Shown piece after piece: positions 18,213 to 26,996 of a stretch of 64,000 nucleotides of DNA. This DNA is from Bradyrhizobium diazoefficiens (GTDB lineage Bacteria > Pseudomonadota > Alphaproteobacteria > Rhizobiales > Xanthobacteraceae). Where the stretch lies: positions 248,001 to 312,000 of the forward strand of contig NZ_JAFCJE010000007.1 in NCBI RefSeq assembly GCF_018131185.1, written 5' to 3'. A program made the position numbers and the translations under genes. The notes below the pieces were generated by a model. The model did no database searches and was not told the DNA's origin. It saw only the letters and a program-made list of their open reading frames with translations. Each line of letters starts with the position of its first letter. Position 1 is the stretch's first letter.

Positions 18213-18240
18213 AAAGGCCCCGGACGCGTCCGAGGCCTTT
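18213..18240. terminator. Bidirectional intrinsic terminator
   Basis: AAAGGCCCCGGA / TCCGAGGCCTTT forms a 12-base-pair stem with one mismatch and loop CGCG, flanked by A and T runs. It lies between the convergent ends of the SnoaL-like gene (+) and the FAH-family gene (-) and can serve both. Confidence 0.85.
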
Positions 18241-18261
18241 CGATCTACAGTCGCCGCAAGT

Positions 18262-18963
18262 CTATTCCGGCTGGCCGATGCTCACCTTCAGCGTTCCAAC
18301 GCCGTCGACGCCGCATTCGAGCTTGTCGCCCGCCTGGAGCTGCGACACGCCGGCCGGCGTGCCCGTCATGATGATGTCGCCGGCGGCGAGCTTCACCTGC
18401 TGCGAGAGCTGCCAGATGATTTCAGGCACGTTCCAGATCAGCTCGGTGAGGTCGCCCTTCTGCGCTTCCTTGCCGTTGACCGTGAGCCAGATCTTGCCCT
18501 TGGCGGGATGGCCGATCTTCGACGCCGGCTGAATCGCGGAGCACGGGGCGGAGCCGTCGAACGACTTGCCGATCTCCCAGGGACGCTCCTTCTTGCGCGA
18601 GGCGATCTGGAGGTCGCGGCGGGTGAGATCGATGCCGACGGCGTAGCCGTAGACGTGGTCGAGCGCCTTGTCGGCGGGGATGTTGAGGCCGCCGCTCTTC
18701 ATCGCGACGACCAGCTCGACCTCGTGATGCAGATCCTTGGTCAGCGGCGGATAGGGGATGGTGGCGCCGTCGGGCACCAGCATATCCGCGTGCTTGGCGA
18801 AAAAGAACGGCGGAGCGCGCTCGTCATTGCCCATCTCGCGGATGTGCTCGAGATAGTTGCGGCCGACGCACCAGATGCGGCGCACCGGATAGCGGCCGCT
18901 TTCCCCGACGACGGGAAGCGAAGCCTGAGGCGGAAGCGGGATGACGTAGGAGGCGGCGTTCAT
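18262..18963 (-). CDS. Fumarylacetoacetate hydrolase family protein (fumarylpyruvate hydrolase-like)
   Basis: A 233-residue single-domain FAH-fold protein that cleaves or decarboxylates acylpyruvate-type substrates. Signature segments are IWCVGRNYLEH, HHEVELVVAMKSGG (with the metal-binding Glu), YGYAVGIDLTRRDLQ and AAGDIIMTGTPAGVS near the C-terminus. The length fits fumarylpyruvate/acylpyruvate hydrolases rather than the two-domain mammalian enzyme. It starts 35 bases after the MsbA-like gene and could be read through from it, although the functions look unrelated. Confidence 0.85.
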   Translation of the reverse strand: MNAASYVIPLPPQASLPVVGESGRYPVRRIWCVGRNYLEHIREMGNDERAPPFFFAKHADMLVPDGATIPYPPLTKDLHHEVELVVAMKSGGLNIPADKALDHVYGYAVGIDLTRRDLQIASRKKERPWEIGKSFDGSAPCSAIQPASKIGHPAKGKIWLTVNGKEAQKGDLTELIWNVPEIIWQLSQQVKLAAGDIIMTGTPAGVSQLQAGDKLECGVDGVGTLKVSIGQPE

Positions 18964-18998
18964 GTAGCGGTCTCGCTGCTCTTGAGGTGGAACGAACT

Positions 18999-20801
18999 CT
19001 ATGCCGTTGCGCTGATCGGCGCCAGAGCGCCGGCGTCGTGATGCTGCAGGCGGAAGAACGAGGCGTAGCGCCCGCCGCGGCGGAGCAGCTCGTCGTGCCG
19101 GCCCTGCTCGACGATCTCGCCGCCCTCGACCACCAGGATGGCATCTGCGTGCATGATGGTGTGCAGGCGATGCGCGATCACGATGGTGGTGCGGTTCTGA
19201 CAGAGATGCTCGATCGCTTCCTGCACCTGCCGCTCGGATTCCGAATCGAGCGCCGCGGTGGCTTCGTCCAGGAGGATGATCGACGCGTTCTTGATCAATG
19301 CGCGCGCGACCGCAATGCGCTGGCGCTGGCCGCCGGAGAGCTGCGTACCGTGCTCGCCGACCGGGGTGTCGTAGCCGAGCGGGAAGGCCATGATGAAATC
19401 ATGCGCGCAGGCCGCCTTCGCGGCTTCGATGATCTCGTCCTCGCTTGCGCCCGGTTTGCCGAAGGCGATGTTGCTGCGGATGGTGTCGCGGAACAGATAG
19501 ACGTCCTGGCCGACATAGGCGGTCTGCGCCCGCAGCGATTTGCGCGAGACCGCGCCGATCGACTGGCCGTCGATCACGATGTCGCCTTGCGTCACCTCGT
19601 AGAAGCGCAGCAGCAGCGCCAGCACGGTCGACTTGCCGCCGCCGGAGGGCCCGACCAGCGCGGTGACCTTGCCGGGCTCGGCCACGAAGCTCATGCGATT
19701 GAGCACGGTCTCCCCGGTGCGGTAGGCGAAGCTGACGTCGCGCAGCTCGATGCGCGCGGCGGAGAGCTTCAGCGCCGGCTTGTCGTCGTCCGACCGTTCG
19801 CTCGCGGGGCTGTCGACGACTTCGAGCAGCATGCGCGCGCCGACCAGCTGGCTGTTCAGGTCGATGTTGAGCCGGGCCAGCCGCTTGGCCGGCTCGGTCG
19901 CCATCAGGAAGGCGGTCATGAAGGAGAAGAACGCGCCGGGCGTGGCGTTGAGCGCGACCACGCTGTAGCCGCCGTACATCAGGCAGCCCGCGACCGCGAA
20001 ACCGCCCAGCATTTCCATCAGCGGATTGGAACGGTTGGCGACGCGCGCCATCTTGTTGGCGTTGCGCTCGACGATCGCGATGTTTTCGTCGATGCGCTTC
20101 TGCATCGTGTCTTCGAGCGTGAACGCCTTCACGGTACGGATGCCCTGCAGCGATTCCTGCATGGTCTCCATGATGTCGGCGGTGCCGGTAAACTGGTTGA
20201 AGGCGAGGCCTTTGATGCGCTTGACCAGCTTGCGCAGCACCAGCATCGCCGGCGGCACTACGACGAGGCCGATGAACGACATCACGGGGTCCTGCCACAC
20301 CATCACGCCGATCATCGCGAGCAGCATCAGCAGGTCGCGCCCGATGGCGTTGACCAGCATGTTGAGCACGTCGGTGATCGACTTGGCGCCGGCCGTCAGC
20401 CGCGCCAGGAATTCCGAGGAGTGCCGCTCGGAGAAGAAGCCGACGCTCTCGCGCATCAGCTTTGCGAACAGCTGGCGCTGGTTGGTGGCGAGGATGGCGT
20501 TACTGATCTTGGTCAGGATCACCATGTGGCCGTAGGTCGCCACGCCCTTGATGAAGAGCAGGAGCACCGTGATCCCTGAGAACATCGCGATGCCCGGGAT
20601 GTTCTTGTCGACATAGGCCTGGTTGATGACCTGGCCGAGCACATAGGTCGCGCATGCGGTCGCGCCCGCGGCCACCGCCATCAACGCGAAGGCGACGAGG
20701 TAGCGCCGCCAGTAGACGATGCCCTGTTCGGTGACGAGGCGGCGAATCAAGGTCGCTGCCGCATAGGGATCGTCGGTGATTTTCTTTGGAAACTGGGCCA
20801 T
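18999..20801 (-). CDS. MsbA-like ABC exporter (fused permease/ATPase)
   Basis: A 600-residue half-transporter with an N-terminal six-helix ABC exporter domain (residues about 25-320) and a C-terminal ATPase domain. Walker A is GPSGGGKST, the signature LSGGQRQRIAVARAL, Walker B ASIILLDEATAALDSES, and the switch His lies in IVIAHRLHTI. Homodimers of this type export lipid A-core (MsbA), glycans or drugs. Position within an LPS cluster beside galE favours lipid A-core flipping, but many alphaproteobacteria hold several paralogues. The ATG at 20799-20801 (MAQFPKKITDD) is preferred over one nine codons upstream. Confidence 0.85.
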   Translation of the reverse strand: MAQFPKKITDDPYAAATLIRRLVTEQGIVYWRRYLVAFALMAVAAGATACATYVLGQVINQAYVDKNIPGIAMFSGITVLLLFIKGVATYGHMVILTKISNAILATNQRQLFAKLMRESVGFFSERHSSEFLARLTAGAKSITDVLNMLVNAIGRDLLMLLAMIGVMVWQDPVMSFIGLVVVPPAMLVLRKLVKRIKGLAFNQFTGTADIMETMQESLQGIRTVKAFTLEDTMQKRIDENIAIVERNANKMARVANRSNPLMEMLGGFAVAGCLMYGGYSVVALNATPGAFFSFMTAFLMATEPAKRLARLNIDLNSQLVGARMLLEVVDSPASERSDDDKPALKLSAARIELRDVSFAYRTGETVLNRMSFVAEPGKVTALVGPSGGGKSTVLALLLRFYEVTQGDIVIDGQSIGAVSRKSLRAQTAYVGQDVYLFRDTIRSNIAFGKPGASEDEIIEAAKAACAHDFIMAFPLGYDTPVGEHGTQLSGGQRQRIAVARALIKNASIILLDEATAALDSESERQVQEAIEHLCQNRTTIVIAHRLHTIMHADAILVVEGGEIVEQGRHDELLRRGGRYASFFRLQHHDAGALAPISATA

Positions 20802-20864
20802 CCGGTGTCCATTGACGGCGCAGGACAAAGCCTGCCCGCGCGTCAGGGATCGATGGGCCTCTGT

Positions 20865-20885
20865 GCCCGCTCAAGCGGGGTTTTT
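20865..20885 (+). terminator. Plus-strand intrinsic terminator between two minus-strand genes
   Basis: CCCGC-TCAA-GCGGG followed by GTTTTT forms a terminator read on the plus strand, although both neighbours (MsbA-like gene and galE) are on the minus strand. A second perfect hairpin, CAAGCCC/GGGCTTG (20886-20905), follows at once. On the minus strand neither is followed by a T run. Confidence 0.5.
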
Positions 20886-20919
20886 CAAGCCCAATTAAGG
20901 GCTTGCGTCGCAGGGGAAT

Positions 20920-21933
20920 CTAGGCCGAGGCGGCCTGGCGGAGCTCGCCATGGCGCTCGCGGAACAGCTTGTCCTCCCATGCCAGAGCGTGAGCCGCGAT
21001 CGTCTCGAGGTCCTCGTATTGCGGCTTCCAGTCGAGCAGTCCGCGGATGCGGCTGGTGTCGGCGACCATGGTCATAATGTCGCCGGGCCGCCGCGGGGCG
21101 TATTGCACGGCGAAGCTGCGGCCTGAAACCCGGCGCACGGCGTCGATGGTCTCCAGCACCGAATAGCCGCGGCCATAGCCGCAATTGAGCGTCGTCGAGG
21201 CGCCGCCATTGCGCAAGTAAGCCAGCGCCGAGCGATGCGCCTGCGAGAGGTCGGTGACGTGGATGAAGTCGCGGATGCAACTGCCGTCGGGCGTCGGATA
21301 GTCGGTGCCGAACACGTCGATCTTGGCGCGCTGGCCGGTCGCGGCTTCCACCGCGATCTTGAGCAGGTGCGTCGCGCCGGCGGTGGCCAGCCCGATGCGG
21401 GCGTGCGGATCGGCGCCGGCGACGTTGAAATAGCGCAAGGTCACGTACTGCATGCCGTAGGCGGCGGCGACGTCGTGCAGCATGATCTCGGTCATCAGCT
21501 TCGACGAGCCGTAAGGTGACAGCGGCCGCGTCGGCGCGTGCTCGGGCACCGGGACCTGGTCCGGATTGCCGTACACGGCGGCGGTCGAGGAGAAGATGAA
21601 GCGATTGATGCCGCGCTTCACTGCGACGTTGAGCAGGTTACGCGCGGTCATGAAGTTGTTGCGGTAGTAGCCGAGCGGATCGCGCATCGAATCCGGCACG
21701 ACGACGGAGCCCGCGAAATGGATGATGCTCTCGATGTTGTGCTGCGCGATCACGCCTTCGAGCAGGTTCTCGTCGCCGGCATCGCCGATGAACAGCGGTA
21801 CGCCCTCGGGCAGATAGGCGGAGAAACCGGTCGAGAGATCGTCGATCACGACGACATCCTCGCCGGCTTCCGCCAGCGCGAGAACCGTGTGACTTCCGAT
21901 ATAACCGGCGCCGCCGGTGACTAGCACAGTCAT
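20920..21933 (-). CDS. galE: UDP-glucose 4-epimerase
   Basis: GalE interconverts UDP-glucose and UDP-galactose (often also the N-acetyl forms) for LPS and exopolysaccharide. The 337-residue product is a short-chain dehydrogenase-type epimerase with the NAD motif GGAGYIGSH at the N-terminus, the catalytic triad in FSSTAAVYG and Tyr141-x3-Lys145 (YGSSKLMTE), and the RYFNVAGADP segment typical of GalE. It lies upstream of the MsbA-like exporter gene on the same strand and diverges from a core glycosyltransferase gene. From memory, a galE gene near rfa-type genes has been tied to LPS profile and nodulation in B. japonicum. Confidence 0.93.
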   Translation of the reverse strand: MTVLVTGGAGYIGSHTVLALAEAGEDVVVIDDLSTGFSAYLPEGVPLFIGDAGDENLLEGVIAQHNIESIIHFAGSVVVPDSMRDPLGYYRNNFMTARNLLNVAVKRGINRFIFSSTAAVYGNPDQVPVPEHAPTRPLSPYGSSKLMTEIMLHDVAAAYGMQYVTLRYFNVAGADPHARIGLATAGATHLLKIAVEAATGQRAKIDVFGTDYPTPDGSCIRDFIHVTDLSQAHRSALAYLRNGGASTTLNCGYGRGYSVLETIDAVRRVSGRSFAVQYAPRRPGDIMTMVADTSRIRGLLDWKPQYEDLETIAAHALAWEDKLFRERHGELRQAASA

Positions 21934-22059
21934 GATCTCACCCGTCTTCGATCAACGCGCAAAGCTAACGCTTGCGTGGTGAAGAGTGGGTATCGGCGCG
22001 GCCGAACTGGTCACTATGCTTAATGTTGCGTATAGGGGACCTTCGAAACGGAGCGTGAC

Positions 22060-23097
22060 GTGGCGAATTTCCCCGACGATCTCAAAGTGATCGTGCCAAA
22101 TCTGCACAGGCGCTATTCCGGGGTCACCGCGACCAACCGGATGGTGGCGCCGCGACTGGCGAAACTGTACCGCGCCGCCTGGTTCGGGTCCGATGCGCCG
22201 GCGGGGATCGCGCGGCTGACCGTTGCTGATTTCCTGAAGCTGTGGCGCCGCAACGCGCCACTGATCTGGCATGCGCGCCGCAACAACGAGATGATCGCAG
22301 GCGTTGCGTTGCGCGCGCTCGGCTGGCCGTTGAAGCTCGTGTTCACCTCGGCCGCGCAGCGGCACCATAGCTGGATCACGCGCTGGCTGATCCGGCGCAT
22401 GGACGCGATCATCGCGACTTCAGACATCTCCGCCTCGTTCCTGAAGGTGAAGGCGACCGTGATCCCGCACGGCGTTGACACCGAAGTCTACGCACCGCCG
22501 ACAGATCGCGCCGCCGCCTTCGCTGAAGCCGCGCTGCCGGGCAGCTACGCCATCGGGTGCTTCGGTCGCGTGCGGGCGCAGAAGGGCACCGATGTGTTCG
22601 TCGATGCGATGTGCCGGCTGCTGCCGCGCTACCCGGATTTCACCGCTGTCATCGTCGGTCAGGTCACGGCCGAGCAGACTGGTTTCGCGAATGACCTGAA
22701 GAAGCGGATCGAGGCCGCCGGCCTGCAATCGCGCGTCGTCATCACCGGCGAACTGCCGATCGAAGCGGTGCAGCGCTGGTATCAACGGCTGACGATCTAC
22801 GCCTTCACCTCGCGCAACGAAGGCTTTGGCCTGACGCTGATCGAGGCGATGGCGGCGGGCAGCGCCCTCGTCGCCGCACGCGCGGGCGCGGCCGAGCTCG
22901 TGGTTGAGGACGGGGTGAGTGGCGTGCTGATCCCGACGGATGATGCCGATGCGCTCGCCGCGGCACTCGAGCCGCTGATGCGCGACGTGGCCTCGGCGAC
23001 GGCGATGGGCGAGCGGGGACGGGCGAGAGTGCTGGCAAAGTTCAGCCTCGATGCCGAAGCGGCGTGGATCGGGGAGGTCTATCGGCCGCTGCTTTGA
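22060..23097 (+). CDS. Glycosyltransferase family 4, LPS core (LpcC/LpsE-like)
   Basis: A 345-residue GT-B fold retaining glycosyltransferase. The acceptor half begins LKVIVPNLHRRYSGVTATNR; the nucleotide-sugar half holds IPHGVDTEVYAPP, GCFGRVRAQKGTDVF and the E-x7-E motif in SRNEGFGLTLIEAMAAG. The sequence resembles the rhizobial LPS core mannosyltransferase LpcC (recollection). It uses a GTG start at 22060, 126 bases from the divergent galE start. Location beside waaF supports an inner-core step. Donor sugar and acceptor are not proven. Confidence 0.82.
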   Translation: MANFPDDLKVIVPNLHRRYSGVTATNRMVAPRLAKLYRAAWFGSDAPAGIARLTVADFLKLWRRNAPLIWHARRNNEMIAGVALRALGWPLKLVFTSAAQRHHSWITRWLIRRMDAIIATSDISASFLKVKATVIPHGVDTEVYAPPTDRAAAFAEAALPGSYAIGCFGRVRAQKGTDVFVDAMCRLLPRYPDFTAVIVGQVTAEQTGFANDLKKRIEAAGLQSRVVITGELPIEAVQRWYQRLTIYAFTSRNEGFGLTLIEAMAAGSALVAARAGAAELVVEDGVSGVLIPTDDADALAAALEPLMRDVASATAMGERGRARVLAKFSLDAEAAWIGEVYRPLL

Positions 23098-23272
23098 GCC
23101 CGCTCTCGCACTGGCAAACAAAAATTGCGAAAACAACCCCATGCACAGTAGACGGGGCCAGCGAAATCAATGGGTTGGCGGCCGGCGCGAGGCGTTGCGG
23201 ATTACACGAAAATGATTTGACGCAGCGGGCAAAACATCGCCACGACCATCAATGCACAGGCCTCGCTGACGC

Positions 23273-24343
23273 TCACGTCGTTGCCTTCGCCCCCGCTTCT
23301 CCCAGCACCCTCTCAGCAATCCCCACCACCTCGCTCGCCGCGATATCACGCATGCAGCGGTGGTCGTTCATCTTGCAGACCGTGCTTTGGCAAGGCTGGC
23401 AGGACAGCACGCTCTTGTCCTGGACCACGGTTGCGGCAAGGCCGTTGAGCGGCGCCCAGAGATAGGGGCTGGTCGGGCCGAAGATGCCCATGGTGGGCGT
23501 GCCCAGCGCGGCTGCGATGTGCATCAAGCCTGAATCGTTGGAGATGGCGACGCCGGCCGCGGCCATGGCCAGCACGCCGTTGCGCAAATCATTGCCGGTG
23601 AGGTCGCGCACGCCCGGGCCGCCTGCTGCGACGATCTCCTGGGCGAGGCCTTTTTCCCCGGGGCCCCCGACCACCCAGACCTCCAGCCCGCGCTCGACCA
23701 GGAGTCGGGCCGCCTCCGGATAGGACGTCCAGCGCTTTGAGACCCCCACCGAGCCCGGGGCGAGCGCCACCGCGGCGCCGGCGCTGAGGCCATTGGCCTG
23801 CCTCCAGCGGACAATGTCCTCGGCCGGAACCCGCAATTGCGGGACCGGCCATTCCGGGGGTAGGGGCGCACCGTCGGGCTGGGCCAGGGCAGCGTTCTTG
23901 TCGATGAAGCGGGGCAGCTTTTTCTCGCCCCAGCGCCAGCGGTTGAGCAGGCCGAACCGGAATTCGCCGACGAAGCCGACCCGTTCAGGGATGCCGGCGA
24001 GGGCGGGCGCGATGGCGGCCTTCCAGGTTCGCGGCAGCACCAGGGCCGTACCATAGTTCCGCTCGCGCAGGAGCTTGCCTAGAGCGAGCTGGCGGGCGAC
24101 GGCCAGGCGGCCGCGCGGCAGGTCCCAGACGATGCCAGCGCGCACGCCGGGCATGTAATCGACCAGCGGGGCGCACAGGGAGGTGGTCAGCAGATCGACC
24201 GGGCGATTGGGCCAGCGCTCCTTCAAAACGCGGACGACGGTGTGATTCCGGACGAAATCGCCGATCCACATGTAGGGAATGATCAGGATCGGGCGAGTAT
24301 CGTCCCGATCTACCTGTCGACTAAACTGCGAATCTTGATTCAT
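23273..24343 (-). CDS. waaF: ADP-heptose:LPS heptosyltransferase
   Basis: A 356-residue glycosyltransferase family 9 protein that would transfer heptose from ADP-heptose to the LPS inner core. Family features are ILIIPYMWIGDFVRNHTVVRVLKERWP at the N-terminus, ALAPGSVGVSKRWTSYPEAARLL in the middle, and the C-terminal ISNDSGLMHIAAALGTPTMGIFGPTSP segment that binds the nucleotide sugar. A Cys-rich tail (CQPCQSTVCKMNDHRCM) is common in this family. It is divergent from hldD, the last enzyme in donor synthesis, and convergent with the LpcC-like gene. Assignment as heptosyltransferase II (WaaF) rather than I rests on general resemblance. Confidence 0.88.
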   Translation of the reverse strand: MNQDSQFSRQVDRDDTRPILIIPYMWIGDFVRNHTVVRVLKERWPNRPVDLLTTSLCAPLVDYMPGVRAGIVWDLPRGRLAVARQLALGKLLRERNYGTALVLPRTWKAAIAPALAGIPERVGFVGEFRFGLLNRWRWGEKKLPRFIDKNAALAQPDGAPLPPEWPVPQLRVPAEDIVRWRQANGLSAGAAVALAPGSVGVSKRWTSYPEAARLLVERGLEVWVVGGPGEKGLAQEIVAAGGPGVRDLTGNDLRNGVLAMAAAGVAISNDSGLMHIAAALGTPTMGIFGPTSPYLWAPLNGLAATVVQDKSVLSCQPCQSTVCKMNDHRCMRDIAASEVVGIAERVLGEAGAKATT

Positions 24344-24502
24344 TCGTTGATGGAGCCGAAGGCAATCTGATTATGGCGTCCGGTTAGCCGCTCCGGGCCA
24401 GCAGGTAAAGCCGGCTGATAACTCAATCCCAAAACCGCTTACACTTTGGCGGCTCATGCGCTAGGGCAGGATCGGGCCGCAAAAATCGGGCAGGGTTTCG
24501 GA

Positions 24503-25483
24503 ATGTTGCTGGTGACCGGCGGGGCCGGTTTTATCGGGTCGAATGTCGTGGCCGCGCTCAATGACGCGGGCCGCAGCGACGTCGTGGTTTGCGATCTGCT
24601 GGGCAACGAGGGCAAATGGCGCAACCTCGCCAAGCGGCAGCTCGTGGATATCGTCCCGCCGGCCGAGCTGATGGACTGGCTGAGGGGCCGCAAGCTCGAC
24701 GCGATCATCCATTTCGGGGCGATTTCCGCGACCACCGCGACCGACGGCGACCTCGTGATCGAGACCAACTTCCGTCTGTCGGTGCGCCTTCTGGACTGGT
24801 GCACGATGAACGCGGTGCCGTTCATCTACGCCTCCTCGGCCGCGACCTATGGCGACGGCATGGAAGGCTTTGACGACGACGCCTCTCTGCCGGCACTGAA
24901 GAAACTGCGGCCGATGAATCTCTACGGCTGGAGCAAGCACCTGTTCGATCTCACTGTTGCCGAGCGCGTGGCGAACGGCGATCGGCTGCCCCCGCAATGG
25001 GCCGGGCTGAAATTCTTCAACGTGTTCGGCCCCAACGAATACCACAAAGGCTCGATGATGAGCGTGCTGGCGCGCCGCTTCGACGACGTCAAGGCCGGCC
25101 GCGTCGTGCAACTGTTCAAGTCGCATCGTGAAGGCATAGAAGATGGCGACCAGCGCCGGGATTTCATCTATGTCGACGACGTCGTGCGCGTCGTCATGTG
25201 GCTGCTCGCGACGCCGTCGGTGTCCGGACTCTTCAACGTCGGAACTGGCAAGGCGCGCAGCTTCAGGGATCTGATGTTGTCTGCCTATGCGGCGCTCGGC
25301 ACCAGGCCCAACATCGAATATATCGATATGCCCGAGCAGATCCGCGGAGCTTACCAGTACTTCACCCAGAGCGAGGTCGATCGCCTCCACCGCGCCGGCT
25401 ATAACGGCGGTTTCACGACGCTCGAGGACGCGGTGAAGGCCTTTGTCGGGGATTATCTCGACCGGCCCGACCGCTTCCGCTGA
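24503..25483 (+). CDS. hldD: ADP-L-glycero-D-manno-heptose 6-epimerase
   Basis: HldD (RfaD) converts ADP-D,D-heptose to ADP-L,D-heptose, the donor used by WaaF. From the ATG at 24503 the 326-residue product starts MLLVTGGAGFIGSNVVAALN, a textbook NAD(P) Rossmann start. HldD-specific segments are FGAISATTATDGD and the Tyr-x3-Lys pair in NLYGWSKHLFD, with FFNVFGPNEYHKG and YVDDVVRVVMWLL later. An upstream ATG at 24446 would add 19 residues before the Rossmann motif and is disfavoured. hldE follows after 28 bases. Confidence 0.95.
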   Translation: MLLVTGGAGFIGSNVVAALNDAGRSDVVVCDLLGNEGKWRNLAKRQLVDIVPPAELMDWLRGRKLDAIIHFGAISATTATDGDLVIETNFRLSVRLLDWCTMNAVPFIYASSAATYGDGMEGFDDDASLPALKKLRPMNLYGWSKHLFDLTVAERVANGDRLPPQWAGLKFFNVFGPNEYHKGSMMSVLARRFDDVKAGRVVQLFKSHREGIEDGDQRRDFIYVDDVVRVVMWLLATPSVSGLFNVGTGKARSFRDLMLSAYAALGTRPNIEYIDMPEQIRGAYQYFTQSEVDRLHRAGYNGGFTTLEDAVKAFVGDYLDRPDRFR

Positions 25484-25511
25484 GGCCCCCAGGATCTGAG
25501 GCCAAAAGATC

Positions 25512-26996
25512 ATGCCGACGCCCATTCTCGATTTCGACGCCCTCGCGCAGGCCATCACGAGCCGCACGGTGTTGTGCATCGGCGACATCATGCTGGACGA
25601 GTTCGTCTATGGCGAGGTGTCGCGGATCTCGCCGGAAGCGCCGACGCCCGTCATCGCGGCACAGCGTAGCGAGATCCATATCGGCGGCGCCGGCAATGTC
25701 GCGCGCAATGTCGCCTCGTTGGGCGCGCGCTGCATCTTCATCGGCCTCGTCGGCGAGGACGATGCCGGTGCACGGCTCAAGGCGGCGCTGGATGAGTTCG
25801 CTGCAATCGAGAACGTGCTGGTGCGCGACCCGTCGCGGCCGACCACGCGAAAGGTCCGCTTTGTCTCCGAACATTTTTCCACGCACATGCTGCGCGCGGA
25901 TTGGGAGCAGGCGCTGCCTGCCTCCGATGAGATCGAGACCAGGTTGATCGAGGCGATCCTGCCGCAGATCGCGCGCGCCGACATCGTGCTGCTTTCGGAC
26001 TACGCCAAGGGTGTGCTGACGGCGCGCGTGATCCGCCACACCATCGACGCGGCGCGGAAACTCGGCAAGCCCGTGATCGTCGATCCCAAGAGCCTGAACT
26101 GGGCGATCTATCGCGGCGCCACGCTGCTCACCCCCAACCGCAAGGAATTCTCGGAAGCAACGCGCAGCCGCGCCGACACGCTGCAGAGCATCGTCGACGC
26201 CAGCGAGGACGTGATGCGGCTCGCCGATTGCGAGGCGATCCTGGTTACCCAAGGGGAGCACGGCATGACGCTGGTGCCGCGGAGCGGCGAGGCCGTTCAC
26301 GTTCCGGCTTTTCCGGTGAAAGTGCGCGATGTCTCGGGCGCCGGCGACACCGTCGCCGCCGCGCTCGCGGCGTCGCTTGCGACCGGCACGGACTGGGATA
26401 CGGCGTTGCGCATGGCCAATGCGGCGGCCGCCGTCGCCGTCGGCAAGCAAGGCACCGCCAGTGTGAGCGCGGCCGAGCTTCGTCGCAAGATCCTTCCGCA
26501 TGCCAGTCTCGCGGCCGAGGAGAAGATCGTGCTCGAGCCGACCGCCCTCGACGCGCAGCTCGCAGAATGGAAGCGGCAGGGCCAGCGCGTCGGCTTCACC
26601 AATGGCTGCTTCGACATCCTGCATCCCGGCCACGTCAAGGTGCTGACCGCGGCGCGCGCCGCCTGCGATCGCCTGATCGTGGGGCTCAACAGCGACGCCT
26701 CGGTGCGGCGGCTCAAGGGCGCCGAGCGGCCGGTCCAGGACGAGCGTGCGCGTGCCGAGGTGCTCGCCGCTCTCGAGGCCGTCGATCTCGTCGTCATCTT
26801 CGAAGAGGATACGCCGATCGACCTGATCACACGGATCAAGCCCGGCGTGCTGGTGAAGGGCGGCGACTACACCCGCGAGCAGGTGGTCGGCCACGAGGTC
26901 GTCGAGGAAGCCGGCGGAACGGTCGTGCTGGTCGACATCCTCCAGGGCTTCAGCACGACGGCGCTGGTGCATCGCGCCCGGGGAGGCGACCAGTGA
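25512..26996 (+). CDS. hldE: Bifunctional heptose-7-phosphate kinase / heptose-1-phosphate adenylyltransferase
   Basis: HldE (RfaE) carries two activities of ADP-heptose synthesis on 494 residues. Residues about 1-330 are a ribokinase-type kinase (GDIMLDEFVYGEV near the start; catalytic GAGDTVAAALAASL). Residues about 350-494 are a nucleotidyltransferase with TNGCFDILHPGHVKVL, containing the HPGH signature. The full-length fusion matches the common bacterial form. Its stop overlaps the GTG start of the O-antigen ligase gene (GTGA). gmhA and gmhB, needed for the other steps, are not in the window. Confidence 0.96.
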   Translation: MPTPILDFDALAQAITSRTVLCIGDIMLDEFVYGEVSRISPEAPTPVIAAQRSEIHIGGAGNVARNVASLGARCIFIGLVGEDDAGARLKAALDEFAAIENVLVRDPSRPTTRKVRFVSEHFSTHMLRADWEQALPASDEIETRLIEAILPQIARADIVLLSDYAKGVLTARVIRHTIDAARKLGKPVIVDPKSLNWAIYRGATLLTPNRKEFSEATRSRADTLQSIVDASEDVMRLADCEAILVTQGEHGMTLVPRSGEAVHVPAFPVKVRDVSGAGDTVAAALAASLATGTDWDTALRMANAAAAVAVGKQGTASVSAAELRRKILPHASLAAEEKIVLEPTALDAQLAEWKRQGQRVGFTNGCFDILHPGHVKVLTAARAACDRLIVGLNSDASVRRLKGAERPVQDERARAEVLAALEAVDLVVIFEEDTPIDLITRIKPGVLVKGGDYTREQVVGHEVVEEAGGTVVLVDILQGFSTTALVHRARGGDQ

